Shown here piece after piece: positions 1-6,896 of a stretch of 10,162 nt of DNA. Position numbers and translations under genes: made by a program. Under the pieces are notes generated by a model. It did not search any database, was not told the DNA's origin, and worked only from the letters and a program-made list of their open reading frames with translations. Each line of letters begins with the position of its first letter. The stretch's first letter is position 1. The DNA is from Desulfobacteraceae bacterium (GTDB taxonomy: Bacteria; Desulfobacterota; Desulfobacteria; Desulfobacterales; Desulfobacteraceae), in the NCBI GenBank assembly GCA_003354055.1, contig PIVQ01000209.1, positions 1 through 10,162 of the forward strand, in the 5' to 3' direction.

Positions 1-1041
1 GCTTCCGGGCAGCACATTGATATTGGTCTGAACAGGTACATTTTCCAAAACCCGAACCAGCCCTTCCTGCTTAATGTATTGCCTGGCCATGACAATGGTC
101 CTCTTAAAGGGCCAGAGCGCATAAAGAGATCCGATCATCAATCCGATCAGAAAAGACATGGTGGCATTGTAGTATCTTTCTAAAACAAAGCTGACCAGCC
201 TTGCAAACAGGAGTCCCCCGCAAAGAACCCCCAGAGTAAACACGCTTAAAAAGGCAAAGGTATCCAGATTCAGGGTTTTCAAGGCGGAAATCGCTGAGAT
301 CACATCAAAATAGGATCCCATAAGAATCAGAACAAGGGACCCTGAGATCCCGGGCAGCACGGTGGCTGAAATGGCCAATGCCCCGCAGATGACTATATAC
401 AGATATTCATCTACAGAATACCTTCCGGTAAAGGAAAATGCCTTTGCCGGAACCCTGGATAAAGGTTCCGTCGCCTCAATTTTTTCCAAAGATGCAACAT
501 ACTGCTGTTCAAGGTGATCGGACTTCACCTTTATCTTGTCATAGGGATTCACCATCACGGTAACGAAAATGGTCAACCCCATGCCAAGGACAATGAAAAA
601 GAGTGTCCCGGCCTTAAAAGATTTTATCATCCGTACAGGAATGATCACCGACACCAGAATCAGTCCCAGAAACAGGGCATAGGTGACTGAGAAGTGATGA
701 AGCAAAAGATATTTCATAAGACTGGACAGGCCAAGAATGGCAATAACTGCCCCAGTGCCAAGTTTAAACAAAAACAAAAAACCTGTGTCCCGGAAAAATG
801 CAATCAGTTTTGCTAATGTCCCTCTTCGCCCACAGGCTTTAAGGGCTGACATGCCCACCGCAGCCAGTTGGACCAGAAAGTCTTTATTGATCTGATTTAA
901 AATTGAGAATACCCGTTCATAAATACCGAAGACCAGCAAAAACGTCCCACCGGATACACCGGGGATGATATTTGCCACCCCAAGACAGAAACCAATGAGT
1001 AACTCTTTGATCGTGGAGGGTGTTGAAGATGCAGGGTTCAT
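1..1041 (-). CDS. DUF368 integral membrane protein, likely polyprenyl-phosphate transporter (3' end outside window)
   Basis: My reverse-strand translation is open from an ATG at 1041 to the left edge: 347 codons with no stop, so the C-terminus is missing. The protein is strongly hydrophobic with many membrane segments. Two internally similar loops stand out: NIIPGVSGGT at about residues 24-33 and ATVLPGISGS at about 226-235. This duplicated P-G-[VI]-S-G signature is what marks the DUF368 family. Members of that family (PopT) are known to move undecaprenyl phosphate back across the cytoplasmic membrane for reuse in cell-wall synthesis; function here is inferred from family. A soluble, charged stretch at about 167-200 separates the two halves. 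The start lies 25 bp after the pcm stop, so the two are probably co-transcribed. The reading frame stays open upstream (a GTG at 1074 is possible), but the ATG is the simpler choice; the Shine-Dalgarno signal is weak. Confidence 0.88.
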   Translation of the reverse strand, partial: MNPASSTPSTIKELLIGFCLGVANIIPGVSGGTFLLVFGIYERVFSILNQINKDFLVQLAAVGMSALKACGRRGTLAKLIAFFRDTGFLFLFKLGTGAVIAILGLSSLMKYLLLHHFSVTYALFLGLILVSVIIPVRMIKSFKAGTLFFIVLGMGLTIFVTVMVNPYDKIKVKSDHLEQQYVASLEKIEATEPLSRVPAKAFSFTGRYSVDEYLYIVICGALAISATVLPGISGSLVLILMGSYFDVISAISALKTLNLDTFAFLSVFTLGVLCGGLLFARLVSFVLERYYNATMSFLIGLMIGSLYALWPFKRTIVMARQYIKQEGLVRVLENVPVQTNINVLPGS

Positions 1042-1066
1042 TGCTGCTGACTCACATTGATTGGTA

Positions 1067-1723
1067 TTATTCACTCCAGCCGTGCTCTCCAATTAGTTTG
1101 ACAAACCGGCAGCCGCCCAGATTGGTAGTCTTGATTCCGGTTTTTGTTTTTTCAAGTCTGAGCAGTTCCTGAGAATGATGACCGCCCACCGGCATGACCA
1201 GTCTTCCCCCGATGTCCAGTTGATCCACCAGGGGACCGGGGATCTGATTGCCGCCGGCCGTCACCATAATGGCATCAAATGGGCCTTCAGCCTTCCACCC
1301 CTGGGTACCGTCCGAATACCGGGTAACGATATTGTGGTATTTCATGCGGTCAAACAGGCGCCGGGTCTGCATAAACAGAGTATTGTTCCGCTCAATGGTA
1401 TAGACCTTATACACGATTCTGGACAACACCGCAGCCTGGTATCCGGATCCGGTACCGATTTCCAGTACACGTTCAGATCCAGTCAACCCAAGGCTCTGGG
1501 TCATCTCTGCAATAATAAAGGGCTGGGAAATGGTCTGACCCTCTCCGATGGGCAGGGGAAAATCCCCATATGCACTGTCCACCAGGGCTTCACTTACAAA
1601 CAGGTGCCGGGGCACTTGGGTCATGGCCTGTATCACCAGAGGATCGACAATCCCCCTGGCCATAATCTGGTTCTCAACCATATCCCTGCGCCAGCGCGAA
1701 AATTTCTTAGGTTCTGCATTCAT
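1067..1723 (-). CDS. pcm: protein-L-isoaspartate O-methyltransferase
   Basis: A 218-residue protein, the usual length for this family. It transfers a methyl group from S-adenosylmethionine to L-isoaspartyl residues in aged proteins, starting their repair in the cytoplasm. Visible features in order: an N-terminal helix with MVENQI at about 15-20, the RHLFV segment at about 39-43, the family signature GEGQTISQPFI at about 60-70, SAM-binding motif I VLEIGTGSGYQ at about 86-96, a post-motif PFDAIMVTAG, the LVMPVG strand, and a C-terminal RFVKLIGEHGW. The frame is open upstream to 1921, but the added residues do not look like Pcm. I chose the ATG at 1723 because the protein then has family length and an AAGGGTGG sequence lies just before it. 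An in-frame ATG at 1792 would add 23 residues and has no visible ribosome binding site. It is followed by the DUF368 gene. Confidence 0.95.
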   Translation of the reverse strand: MNAEPKKFSRWRRDMVENQIMARGIVDPLVIQAMTQVPRHLFVSEALVDSAYGDFPLPIGEGQTISQPFIIAEMTQSLGLTGSERVLEIGTGSGYQAAVLSRIVYKVYTIERNNTLFMQTRRLFDRMKYHNIVTRYSDGTQGWKAEGPFDAIMVTAGGNQIPGPLVDQLDIGGRLVMPVGGHHSQELLRLEKTKTGIKTTNLGGCRFVKLIGEHGWSE

Positions 1724-1724
1724 G

Positions 1725-1732
1725 CCACCCTT
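1725..1732 (-). promoter_or_regulatory. ribosome binding site deciding the pcm start
   Basis: On the minus strand AAGGGTGG precedes the ATG at 1723. It resembles the anti-16S complement TAAGGAGGTG with one substitution. The spacing is short (four bases after AAGGG), so it is imperfect, but none of the upstream in-frame starts (1792, 1921) has a comparable sequence. Confidence 0.5.
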
Positions 1733-1867
1733 AATACCAGCAACCAAAGGCACCGTCAAGCCTAAGGCTTCAATCCCGGGACATCTGTGCATATTCGTTA
1801 TACGCGACCATAAAATAAAATATAAAAAAGGCTGTCTGATGAAGGAAAGTTTGAAAAATTGAGAGTA

Positions 1868-2007
1868 GGCATCGGGCAGGAGGGGCAGGGTTGAGGCGGC
1901 GTGCAGGATGAAAGATTTCATGGACAGAAAATCTTCAGCCTGCCCGCTTTCCAGACGGTCAGGACGACCGGCGGGAATTTAGCCGATGCCCTGCCCCTCC
2001 CACTGCC
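1868..2007. repeat. GC-rich nested inverted-repeat block, possible structured RNA or REP-like element
   Basis: Three nested pairings can be read directly. The outer stem pairs 1880-1890 with 1989-1999 (11 contiguous pairs, GAGGGGCAGGG with its complement), extended after a small bulge by 1875-1879 with 2003-2007. The first inner stem pairs 1903-1918 with 1929-1943 (imperfect, one bulge and one mismatch, loop at about 1919-1928). The second inner hairpin is CGGTC (1956-1960) with GACCG (1966-1970), with TTCC/GGAA pairing outside it. An alternative outer pairing, GGCATCGG (1868-1875) with CCGATGCC (1983-1990), is perfect but shares bases with the first. The result resembles a three-way junction. 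Strand and function are unknown; it could be a repeat-family copy, a small RNA or a leader structure. It does not match any structured RNA I know well. Confidence 0.55.
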
Positions 2008-2102
2008 GGGTTTTGCCTCCGTGTATGCAAGAGCCCACCGGGTTAGGCCTTAGCTAATCTTTGCCTTGCATTTTAAAGGATAGATCAGTATTTATAGCTG
2101 TC

Positions 2103-3104
2103 ATGAAAAAAATTATTAAATTGGAAATGGCCGTAATTCTTGCGGTCTTTATTTTTCTTGGCGGTACTTTTGGCTATATGCTGATTGAGGAGTGGAACTT
2201 TCTGGATTCCGCTTATATGACCGCCATTACCCTGAGCACGGTGGGTTTTTTAGAGGTTCATGAGCCAACCAGTGCGGGACGGGTCTTTACCATTTTCCTG
2301 ATTTTCACGGGTGTGGGGTATTTTCTTTATCTCGCGGGTGTAATTGTCGGCTCGGTAGTGGAAGGTGAAATCAAAACTTTGTTGGGGAGACAACGCTTGG
2401 ACAATAAAATCAAAAAACTGAATAATCATTATATTGTCTGCGGTTACGGCCGCATCGGCCGGGTACTCTGCAATTTTATCAGGGAAGATGACCTTGATAT
2501 CGTGGTGGTTGAAAAAAACGAAAAAATGACCCCGACCCTGGTAAAGGATAAAATCCACTACCTTATCGGAGATGCCTCCGATGAAGAGATCCTGGAAAAA
2601 GCAGGCATTGGAAAAGCCAAATCCCTTGTGGCTGCTCTGGCCACAGACACGGCCAATGTATTTCTGGTGCTGACTGCCCGGCAACTCAACCCTGATATTT
2701 ATATCATGGCACGGGCATCCAGCCCTCAGGTCCGTAACAAACTACTCGTGGCCGGTGCCAACCGTGTGGAATCCCCCTATGATACGGGTGCCGTAGCCAT
2801 GGGACTAAAACTGCTCCGTCCCACAGTATCCAATTTTCTGGATGCTGCAGTGTCCAGAAAAAGCGATGCCATTCAGATTGAAGAAGCATTTGTTCCGAAA
2901 TCCTCGGATTATGCAGGTAAGGCTCTGAAAAATTCAGGGATTCGCCAGGATTTTAACCTTATCATTATTGCCATTAAAAATGTGGCTGACGATATGGACT
3001 TTGCACCTCATTTTGAAACCCTGATCCAACCCGGGGACACCTTAATTGTTATGGGAAAGACAGAGGATTTACGCTCCTTCCGCCGGGCTCTGGGAAACGC
3101 CTAA
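2103..3104 (+). CDS. two-TM potassium channel with RCK (TrkA-N/TrkA-C) domains
   Basis: A 333-residue protein with the MthK-like layout. Transmembrane helix 1 spans about residues 9-28, a pore loop about 33-52, and transmembrane helix 2 about 59-84. The RCK N-domain follows at about 108-230, with the Rossmann dinucleotide motif GYGRIG (114-119) and an acidic strand end VVVEKNEK. A TrkA-C-type domain occupies about 250-333. Such proteins gate K+ flow across the inner membrane in response to ligands bound by the RCK ring. The filter reads TVGFLEV rather than the usual TVGYGD, so a leucine occupies the second glycine position; this is discussed as a finding. I chose the ATG at 2103 (MKKIIKLEM). 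A TTG at 2061 would add 14 residues that look unlike a membrane-protein N-terminus, but neither start has a well-spaced ribosome binding site. The gene converges with the cyclo-ligase gene. Confidence 0.9.
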   Translation: MKKIIKLEMAVILAVFIFLGGTFGYMLIEEWNFLDSAYMTAITLSTVGFLEVHEPTSAGRVFTIFLIFTGVGYFLYLAGVIVGSVVEGEIKTLLGRQRLDNKIKKLNNHYIVCGYGRIGRVLCNFIREDDLDIVVVEKNEKMTPTLVKDKIHYLIGDASDEEILEKAGIGKAKSLVAALATDTANVFLVLTARQLNPDIYIMARASSPQVRNKLLVAGANRVESPYDTGAVAMGLKLLRPTVSNFLDAAVSRKSDAIQIEEAFVPKSSDYAGKALKNSGIRQDFNLIIIAIKNVADDMDFAPHFETLIQPGDTLIVMGKTEDLRSFRRALGNA

Positions 3105-3209
3105 GGATCGGCTCCAAAATTACTTGATCTTTTGTTTTCAAAATACCCAGTTTTTTAAGGGCTTTTGAAAATAATTTAGATCAAGTTATTTTGTAACGAT
3201 TCCTAAGCC
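3100..3209. repeat. long imperfect palindrome beginning at the channel gene stop codon
   Basis: Two arms of about 45 bases face each other across a loop of about 19 bases (3144-3162). Perfect blocks: TTTTCAAAA (3135-3143) with 3163-3171; ACTTGATCT (3122-3130) with 3178-3186; CAAAAT (3115-3120) with 3188-3193. The outer ends match more loosely (CCTAAGGA at 3100-3107 against TCCTAAGC at 3201-3208, 6 of 8). The left arm contains the channel's TAA (3102-3104). No U-tract follows it, so it is not a simple terminator. It could be a small MITE-type insertion, a long RNA hairpin protecting the 3' end of the message, or a repeat family member. The symmetry is directly visible; the nature is inference. 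Confidence 0.65.
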
Positions 3210-3226
3210 CCCTACCCCTAAAATAC

Positions 3227-3284
3227 AAAAAAACCGGATACCAGACCCTGTAAAAGGCCTTGATTCCGGCTTTTTTAATTTTTT
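3227..3284. terminator. likely bidirectional terminator between convergent genes
   Basis: A7-CCGGA (3227-3238) pairs with TCCGG-C-T6 (3265-3276), giving a GC core flanked by an A-tract on one side and T-tracts on the other (TTTTTTAATTTTTTTT at 3271-3286). On the minus strand the same stem is followed by CCGG-T7. It therefore suits both the channel gene arriving from the left and the cyclo-ligase gene arriving from the right. The loop of about 26 bases is long and the stem short, which lowers certainty. Confidence 0.55.
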
Positions 3285-3329
3285 TTCTGTTTTTTATCCC
3301 GGGGAAAGAATGCTTTTTCCTTAAGTTAT

Positions 3330-3350
3330 AGGGGAAATGTTATTTCCCTT
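3330..3350. other. small hairpin just after the cyclo-ligase stop
   Basis: GGGAAAT (3332-3338), loop GTT, ATTTCCC (3342-3348): a perfect 7-bp stem, extendable by a G-T pair and an A-T pair. It lies about 10 bases past the cyclo-ligase stop codon on the minus strand. No T-tract follows directly, so it is more likely a 3'-end stabilising hairpin or chance than a terminator by itself. Confidence 0.35.
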
Positions 3351-3358
3351 GAGCAAAA

Positions 3359-3946
3359 CTAAATCTTATAAATCACCCGGGTGTCGGTGATAATAATATC
3401 CACGGTGAACTTTCGAGATTCCATCTGAATCTGGTCAACGATCTGCTCTTCATAGGCCAGGGCGACTTTACGACAGGTTTCGGGCAGCTTGGTGATCAGT
3501 TTGGAGTAATAATTATTACCGAAGCCGATCCGGCCGCCCTTGTCATCAAAGGCCAGTCCCGGAATAATGGCAATATCCACATCCTCCAGAGAAATTTTCT
3601 TGCACCGTTCGGGATTGGGCTCCAGCATATCATTGGCATTCATGACAAGGTCTTTGTCATAATTGCTGATCTTATATAGATGGAAGGCATTTTTAGCATC
3701 GGTAAATACAGGCAGGATAACCCCCTTTTCGATTTCAAGGGCCCTACGGATGATAGCCTCTGTGGGAATTTCCGTGCTTGCCGGGGTATATAAAAATGCC
3801 TGCTGAGCCTCAAGGAAATTGGCAAACTCAAACAATTTGGTTTCAATGGTTTGGTATTTTTCCTCCAGAATTTCCGGGGCCAGGGCATCCAAACGACCGG
3901 CTACCTGAGCCAGCACACTGCTTTTTCCGTTCTTCATATCGTCCAT
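3359..3946 (-). CDS. 5-formyltetrahydrofolate cyclo-ligase family protein (divergent)
   Basis: A 195-residue protein, typical length for the family (MTHFS/YgfA), which uses ATP to convert 5-formyl-THF to 5,10-methenyl-THF in the cytoplasm. The fold signature is clear: IPGLAFDDKGGRIGFG (about residues 129-144) followed by NNYYSKLI, then VALAYEEQIVDQI and VDIIITD near the end. However, the canonical loop is close to GxGYYDRxL, and here it reads GNNYYSKLI. The usual E-x-H-D near the C-terminus reads ESRK. The lysine/arginine-rich N-terminal helix of the family is also weak. The ATG at 3946 is preceded by AAAGGA at suitable spacing; an ATG three codons later is less well placed. A good promoter lies upstream. 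It is probably monocistronic and converges with the K+ channel gene. The family call is firm; conserved catalytic activity is less so. Confidence 0.85.
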   Translation of the reverse strand: MDDMKNGKSSVLAQVAGRLDALAPEILEEKYQTIETKLFEFANFLEAQQAFLYTPASTEIPTEAIIRRALEIEKGVILPVFTDAKNAFHLYKISNYDKDLVMNANDMLEPNPERCKKISLEDVDIAIIPGLAFDDKGGRIGFGNNYYSKLITKLPETCRKVALAYEEQIVDQIQMESRKFTVDIIITDTRVIYKI

Positions 3947-3983
3947 AATTGTGTGTCCTTTGGTTTAACAAAAATTTTTAAAA

Positions 3984-4011
3984 ATATTATACATAGTAGC
4001 CCAATTGTCAA
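3984..4011 (-). promoter_or_regulatory. sigma-70-type promoter for the cyclo-ligase gene
   Basis: On the minus strand a perfect -35 TTGACA (4006-4011) is followed after 16 bases by TAATAT (3984-3989). An overlapping perfect TATAAT (3986-3991) has a shorter, 14-base spacer. Transcription would begin roughly 30 bases before the ATG at 3946, leaving room for the AAAGGA ribosome binding site. Confidence 0.5.
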
Positions 4012-4024
4012 CCGGCAATAATCA

Positions 4025-4053
4025 TTGACTGTTTACATGGCCCATGTTATCTG
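4025..4053 (+). promoter_or_regulatory. weak candidate promoter for serS
   Basis: TTGACT (4025-4030), 17-base spacer, TATCTG (4048-4053). The -35 is good and the -10 poor (three of six consensus bases). It would give a leader of about 60 bases before serS and sits back to back with the cyclo-ligase promoter. I saw no T-box-like structure in this leader. Confidence 0.25.
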
Positions 4054-4122
4054 AGTAGAATTGTGAAAAATCTTATAAATAAAGACATTTCAACCCATTA
4101 ACCATGCAGGATAGAGACCAAA

Positions 4123-5403
4123 ATGCTGGATATAAAACAGATCAAAAACAATTTGGACTTCGTGAAAAAAGGAATGGAAAAACGAGGGGCCCGGATTGAT
4201 TTTTCATTATTTTTAAAGAATGAAAAGAAAAGAAAAAAACTTTTACTTGAAATAGAAGAGTTAAGACATCAGCGCAACACTGCATCAGATGAAATTGCCA
4301 AGATGAAGAGAGAAGGCTTGGATGCCCAGCCCAGTATTGACAAGATGCGGTCTGTATCAGAACGAATTAAAGGTCTGGATAAGGAATTGGGAACGGTTGA
4401 AACAGATATCCGTGATTTTCTTATAGCCCTGCCCAACCTGCCTCATGACGATGTGCCCAAAGGTAAAGATGACACGGAAAACCGCCTTGAAAAAACCTGG
4501 GGCTCTCCAAGGGAGTTTGATTTTAAAATTAAGGATCATTCAGATATCGGTGAAGATTTAGGCATATTGGATTTTGGCCGGGCAGTAAAGCTGGCCGGTT
4601 CACGATTTGCTTTATACATGGGAGCCGGAGCCAAGCTGGAACGGGCTTTAATCAACTTCATGCTGGATGTCCACACGACTGAACACGGTTATAAGGAAGC
4701 ACTTCCTCCGTTTATCGTTAATAAAGCAACAATGACCGGCACAGGACAATTGCCCAAGTTTGAAGAAGATCTGTTCAAACTTGACGGCTTGGATTCATAC
4801 CTGATTCCGACATCAGAAGTGCCTATTACCAATATATATGCCAAGGAAATCCTTAGTGAATCCCGCCTGCCCATGAAATTCACGGCTTACACCCCCTGCT
4901 TCAGGTCTGAGGCCGGATCCTACGGCCGGGATACCAAGGGTCTTATACGTCTTCACCAGTTCAACAAGGTGGAGATGGTGAAGGTCACCTCTCCAGATAC
5001 CTCCTTTGATGAGTTGGAATCCCTGCTGGCCAATGCGGAAACTATTCTACAGCGCCTTGAACTACCCTACCAGGTAGTAACCCTGTGTACGGGTGACTTA
5101 GGATTTTCCGCCACCAAAACCTATGATATCGAAGTCTGGATGCCGGGACAGGATAAATATAGGGAAATTTCCTCCTGCTCCAATTGCCTTGATTTCCAGG
5201 CAAGGCGGGCCAATATTAAATTCAAGCGGAAAAATGCCAAAAAACCGGAGTTCTGCCATACCCTGAACGGCTCCGGCCTGGCAGTGGGCCGAACCTTTGC
5301 AGCCATCCTTGAAAATTATCAGCAGGCAGACGGCACGGTACGTATACCGGATGCACTTGTACCGTATATGGGAGGTCAAAAAGTAATTGAAAATGAATCT
5401 TGA
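4123..5403 (+). CDS. serS: seryl-tRNA synthetase
   Basis: A full-length class II synthetase of 426 residues that charges tRNA-Ser (and the selenocysteine tRNA) with serine in the cytoplasm. The N-terminal domain (about 1-110) is lysine/glutamate-rich and forms the antiparallel coiled-coil arm that grips the tRNA long arm. The catalytic domain shows TSEVPITN, where the family has T-[AS]-E-V-P-x-T-N; motif 2 [21 protein letters not shown], split here as [12 protein letters not shown] then KGLIRLHQF, at about 262-282; and motif 3 [19 protein letters not shown] at about 382-400, followed by the usual [11 protein letters not shown] end. The ATG at 4123 begins the standard [10 protein letters not shown] and has AGGA upstream at workable spacing. 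It overlaps the start of thrC, so the two are very likely co-transcribed. Confidence 0.97.
   Translation: MLDIKQIKNNLDFVKKGMEKRGARIDFSLFLKNEKKRKKLLLEIEELRHQRNTASDEIAKMKREGLDAQPSIDKMRSVSERIKGLDKELGTVETDIRDFLIALPNLPHDDVPKGKDDTENRLEKTWGSPREFDFKIKDHSDIGEDLGILDFGRAVKLAGSRFALYMGAGAKLERALINFMLDVHTTEHGYKEALPPFIVNKATMTGTGQLPKFEEDLFKLDGLDSYLIPTSEVPITNIYAKEILSESRLPMKFTAYTPCFRSEAGSYGRDTKGLIRLHQFNKVEMVKVTSPDTSFDELESLLANAETILQRLELPYQVVTLCTGDLGFSATKTYDIEVWMPGQDKYREISSCSNCLDFQARRANIKFKRKNAKKPEFCHTLNGSGLAVGRTFAAILENYQQADGTVRIPDALVPYMGGQKVIENES
5371..5376 (+). promoter_or_regulatory. thrC ribosome binding site inside the serS 3' end
   Basis: A perfect GGAGGT at 5371-5376 lies within the last serS codons. It is 10 bases before a TTG at 5387 and 16 bases before the ATG at 5393, both in the thrC frame. 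The spacing favours TTG and start-codon strength favours ATG; the choice changes the protein by only two residues (M-K). Confidence 0.6.
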
Positions 5404-6886
5404 TATCTTTCCCGAGGAGATCAGGCCTCATATTATTCCTGAGCCAAAAGGCGAGTTATATTACAAATGCCTGAGCTGTGATGCGGAGTACAGTATTGAA
5501 AAACTCCTGTATGTCTGTCCGGACTGCAACCAGGTTCTGCTAATCCACGACCGTCATGAGGACAGGCTGAAGCAAATTTCCGGATCTACCTGGCAAAAAA
5601 TTTTCGACTATCGGAAAATGTTGAAAATCCCGGCACTCAAGGGCATCTACCGATATCACGAATTTATAGGGCCTTCCATCCCCTTATCTTCCATTCTTTA
5701 CCTGGGAGAGGGGCACACCCCTGTGGTGGAGGCCAATTCCCTGCTTCAGGATAATGTAGGGGTTAAATTTTACTATAAAAACGACGGACAGAACCCAAGT
5801 GCCTCATTTAAAGATCGTGGAATGGCCTCTGCCCTGTCCAGTATCAAATATCTGATTGACCAGAACCTGGTGTCTGACGTAATTGCAGTCTGCGCCTCCA
5901 CAGGGGACACCTCGGCGGCCGCAGCCTTATATGCATCCTACCTTGGACCCTTGATCAAATCAGCCGTACTTCTGCCCCATAAAAAGGTGACATCGGCCCA
6001 ATTGGCCCAGCCTCTGGGCAGCGGAGCCAAAGTATTTGAAATCCCGGGAGTATTTGACGATTGCATGAAGGTCGTAGAGCATTTATCCGGAAAATACCCG
6101 GTGGTGCTCCTGAACTCTAAAAACGCCTGGCGTATCCTTGGTCAGGAGTCTTACTCCTATGAGATTGCCCAGGATTTTGACTGGGATATGAGCGATAAGG
6201 TCGTTGTAGTGCCCATTGGCAATGCCGGTAATATCTCGGCGATTATGAACGGTTTCCTGAAATTTTACAGGACCGGTATCATCAACAATTTGCCCAAGAT
6301 TATCGGCGTACAGTCCGAACATGCAGATCCGGTTTACAAATACTACCTTGAACCGGATGAGGAAAAACGGCAGTTTGTTCCAGTGGATACCCGTCCGTCT
6401 GTGGCCCAGGCAGCCATGATCGGCAACCCGGTCTCCATGCCTCGAGTGGTTAAAATTGCCCAGGAGTACAACCGGATCAGCGGGCAACAAAACGTCTTTG
6501 TCGTACAGGTCAAAGAACAGGACATCATGGACTGGCAGTTAAAGGCTAACCAGAACGGCCATATCACCTGTACCCAGGGTGGGGAGTGTCTGGCCGGTCT
6601 TGTCGTGGCCAAGGCCCTGGGGCTAGTTACCAAGGATGAAACCGCCATTCTGGATGCCACGGCCCATGCCATTAAATTTTCAGGATTTCAGGATCTTTAT
6701 TTTAAAAAGCAAATCCCTGAGAGTTACGGCATTCAGCCTGACGATGCATTTATCAATCTGCCGGATTTGATTTCACCTGATGATACTGATCTTATTCCTT
6801 CCCAGGAGAAACGGTTAGGTGAATCTGATTTCAAACGGTTTGTGGATGATGTATCCGGAAAAATCGCAAAACAATTGGATTTGTAA
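5393..6886 (+). CDS. thrC: threonine synthase
   Basis: A PLP enzyme of 497 residues that converts O-phospho-homoserine to threonine. The N-terminus carries a four-cysteine knuckle, CLSC (26-29) and CPDC (42-45), probably a zinc ribbon as found in one subgroup of threonine synthases. The catalytic part follows: LGEGHTP at about 104-110, then [11 protein letters not shown] with the PLP lysine at about residue 140, then [12 protein letters not shown], the substrate/phosphate loop, and a glycine-rich [11 protein letters not shown] segment that holds the cofactor. [12 protein letters not shown] lies near the C-terminal part. The ATG overlaps the serS stop region, indicating a serS-thrC operon with translational coupling through the GGAGGT described above. 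The stop is 10 bases before the LysM gene, so transcription may continue. Related PLP-fold enzymes such as cysteate synthase are a possible alternative, but threonine synthase fits best. Confidence 0.93.
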   Translation: MNLDIFPEEIRPHIIPEPKGELYYKCLSCDAEYSIEKLLYVCPDCNQVLLIHDRHEDRLKQISGSTWQKIFDYRKMLKIPALKGIYRYHEFIGPSIPLSSILYLGEGHTPVVEANSLLQDNVGVKFYYKNDGQNPSASFKDRGMASALSSIKYLIDQNLVSDVIAVCASTGDTSAAAALYASYLGPLIKSAVLLPHKKVTSAQLAQPLGSGAKVFEIPGVFDDCMKVVEHLSGKYPVVLLNSKNAWRILGQESYSYEIAQDFDWDMSDKVVVVPIGNAGNISAIMNGFLKFYRTGIINNLPKIIGVQSEHADPVYKYYLEPDEEKRQFVPVDTRPSVAQAAMIGNPVSMPRVVKIAQEYNRISGQQNVFVVQVKEQDIMDWQLKANQNGHITCTQGGECLAGLVVAKALGLVTKDETAILDATAHAIKFSGFQDLYFKKQIPESYGIQPDDAFINLPDLISPDDTDLIPSQEKRLGESDFKRFVDDVSGKIAKQLDL

Positions 6887-6896
6887 CCATCCGAAT

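Larger units (their letters stand above)
1724..2102. other. gene-free divergent region between pcm and the K+ channel gene
   Basis: About 380 bases without a convincing gene. Open frames here are extensions of pcm or antisense shadows. The segment nearest pcm (about 1800-1865) is AT-rich and the middle (1868-2010) is GC-rich and full of inverted repeats, described separately. Near the channel gene a loose sigma-70-like pair can be read: TTGCAT at 2066-2071 and TATTTA at 2089-2094 with a 17-base spacer. That would give an almost leaderless message from the ATG at 2103, so I hold it weakly. An 8-base palindrome TTAGCTAA lies at about 2050-2057. Confidence 0.6.

Noticed and set aside
1731..1759. 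Minus-strand TTGACG, 17-base spacer, TATTAA just before pcm
   Set aside because: Its -10 overlaps the ribosome binding site and would give a leaderless message; probably chance.
1175..1765. Long plus-strand open frame opposite pcm
   Set aside because: It is antisense to a well-supported gene, has no family features and no ribosome binding site; a frame shadow.
1724..1921. Upstream extension of the pcm frame to an ATG at 1921
   Set aside because: The extra 66 residues run through the inverted-repeat block and are unlike Pcm; the ATG at 1723 gives family length and has a ribosome-binding-like sequence.
1950..1985. GGTCAGG-containing hairpin looking faintly like the SRP RNA tip
   Set aside because: The conserved GGAA tetraloop with its asymmetric internal loops is absent; the loop here is AGGAC.
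2061..2102. TTG start for the K+ channel adding 14 residues
   Set aside because: The extra residues are not a plausible membrane-protein N-terminus, and there is no ribosome binding site for the TTG.
3105..4122. Possible 6S RNA next to the cyclo-ligase gene, as in gammaproteobacteria (ssrS-ygfA)
   Set aside because: The upstream gap is only about 176 bases and is occupied by divergent promoters; no long stem with a central bubble is visible there, and the downstream palindrome is too short and AT-rich.
6819..6896. Earlier ATG for the LysM protein inside thrC
   Set aside because: It would put 26 polar residues before a clear signal peptide and overlap thrC extensively.
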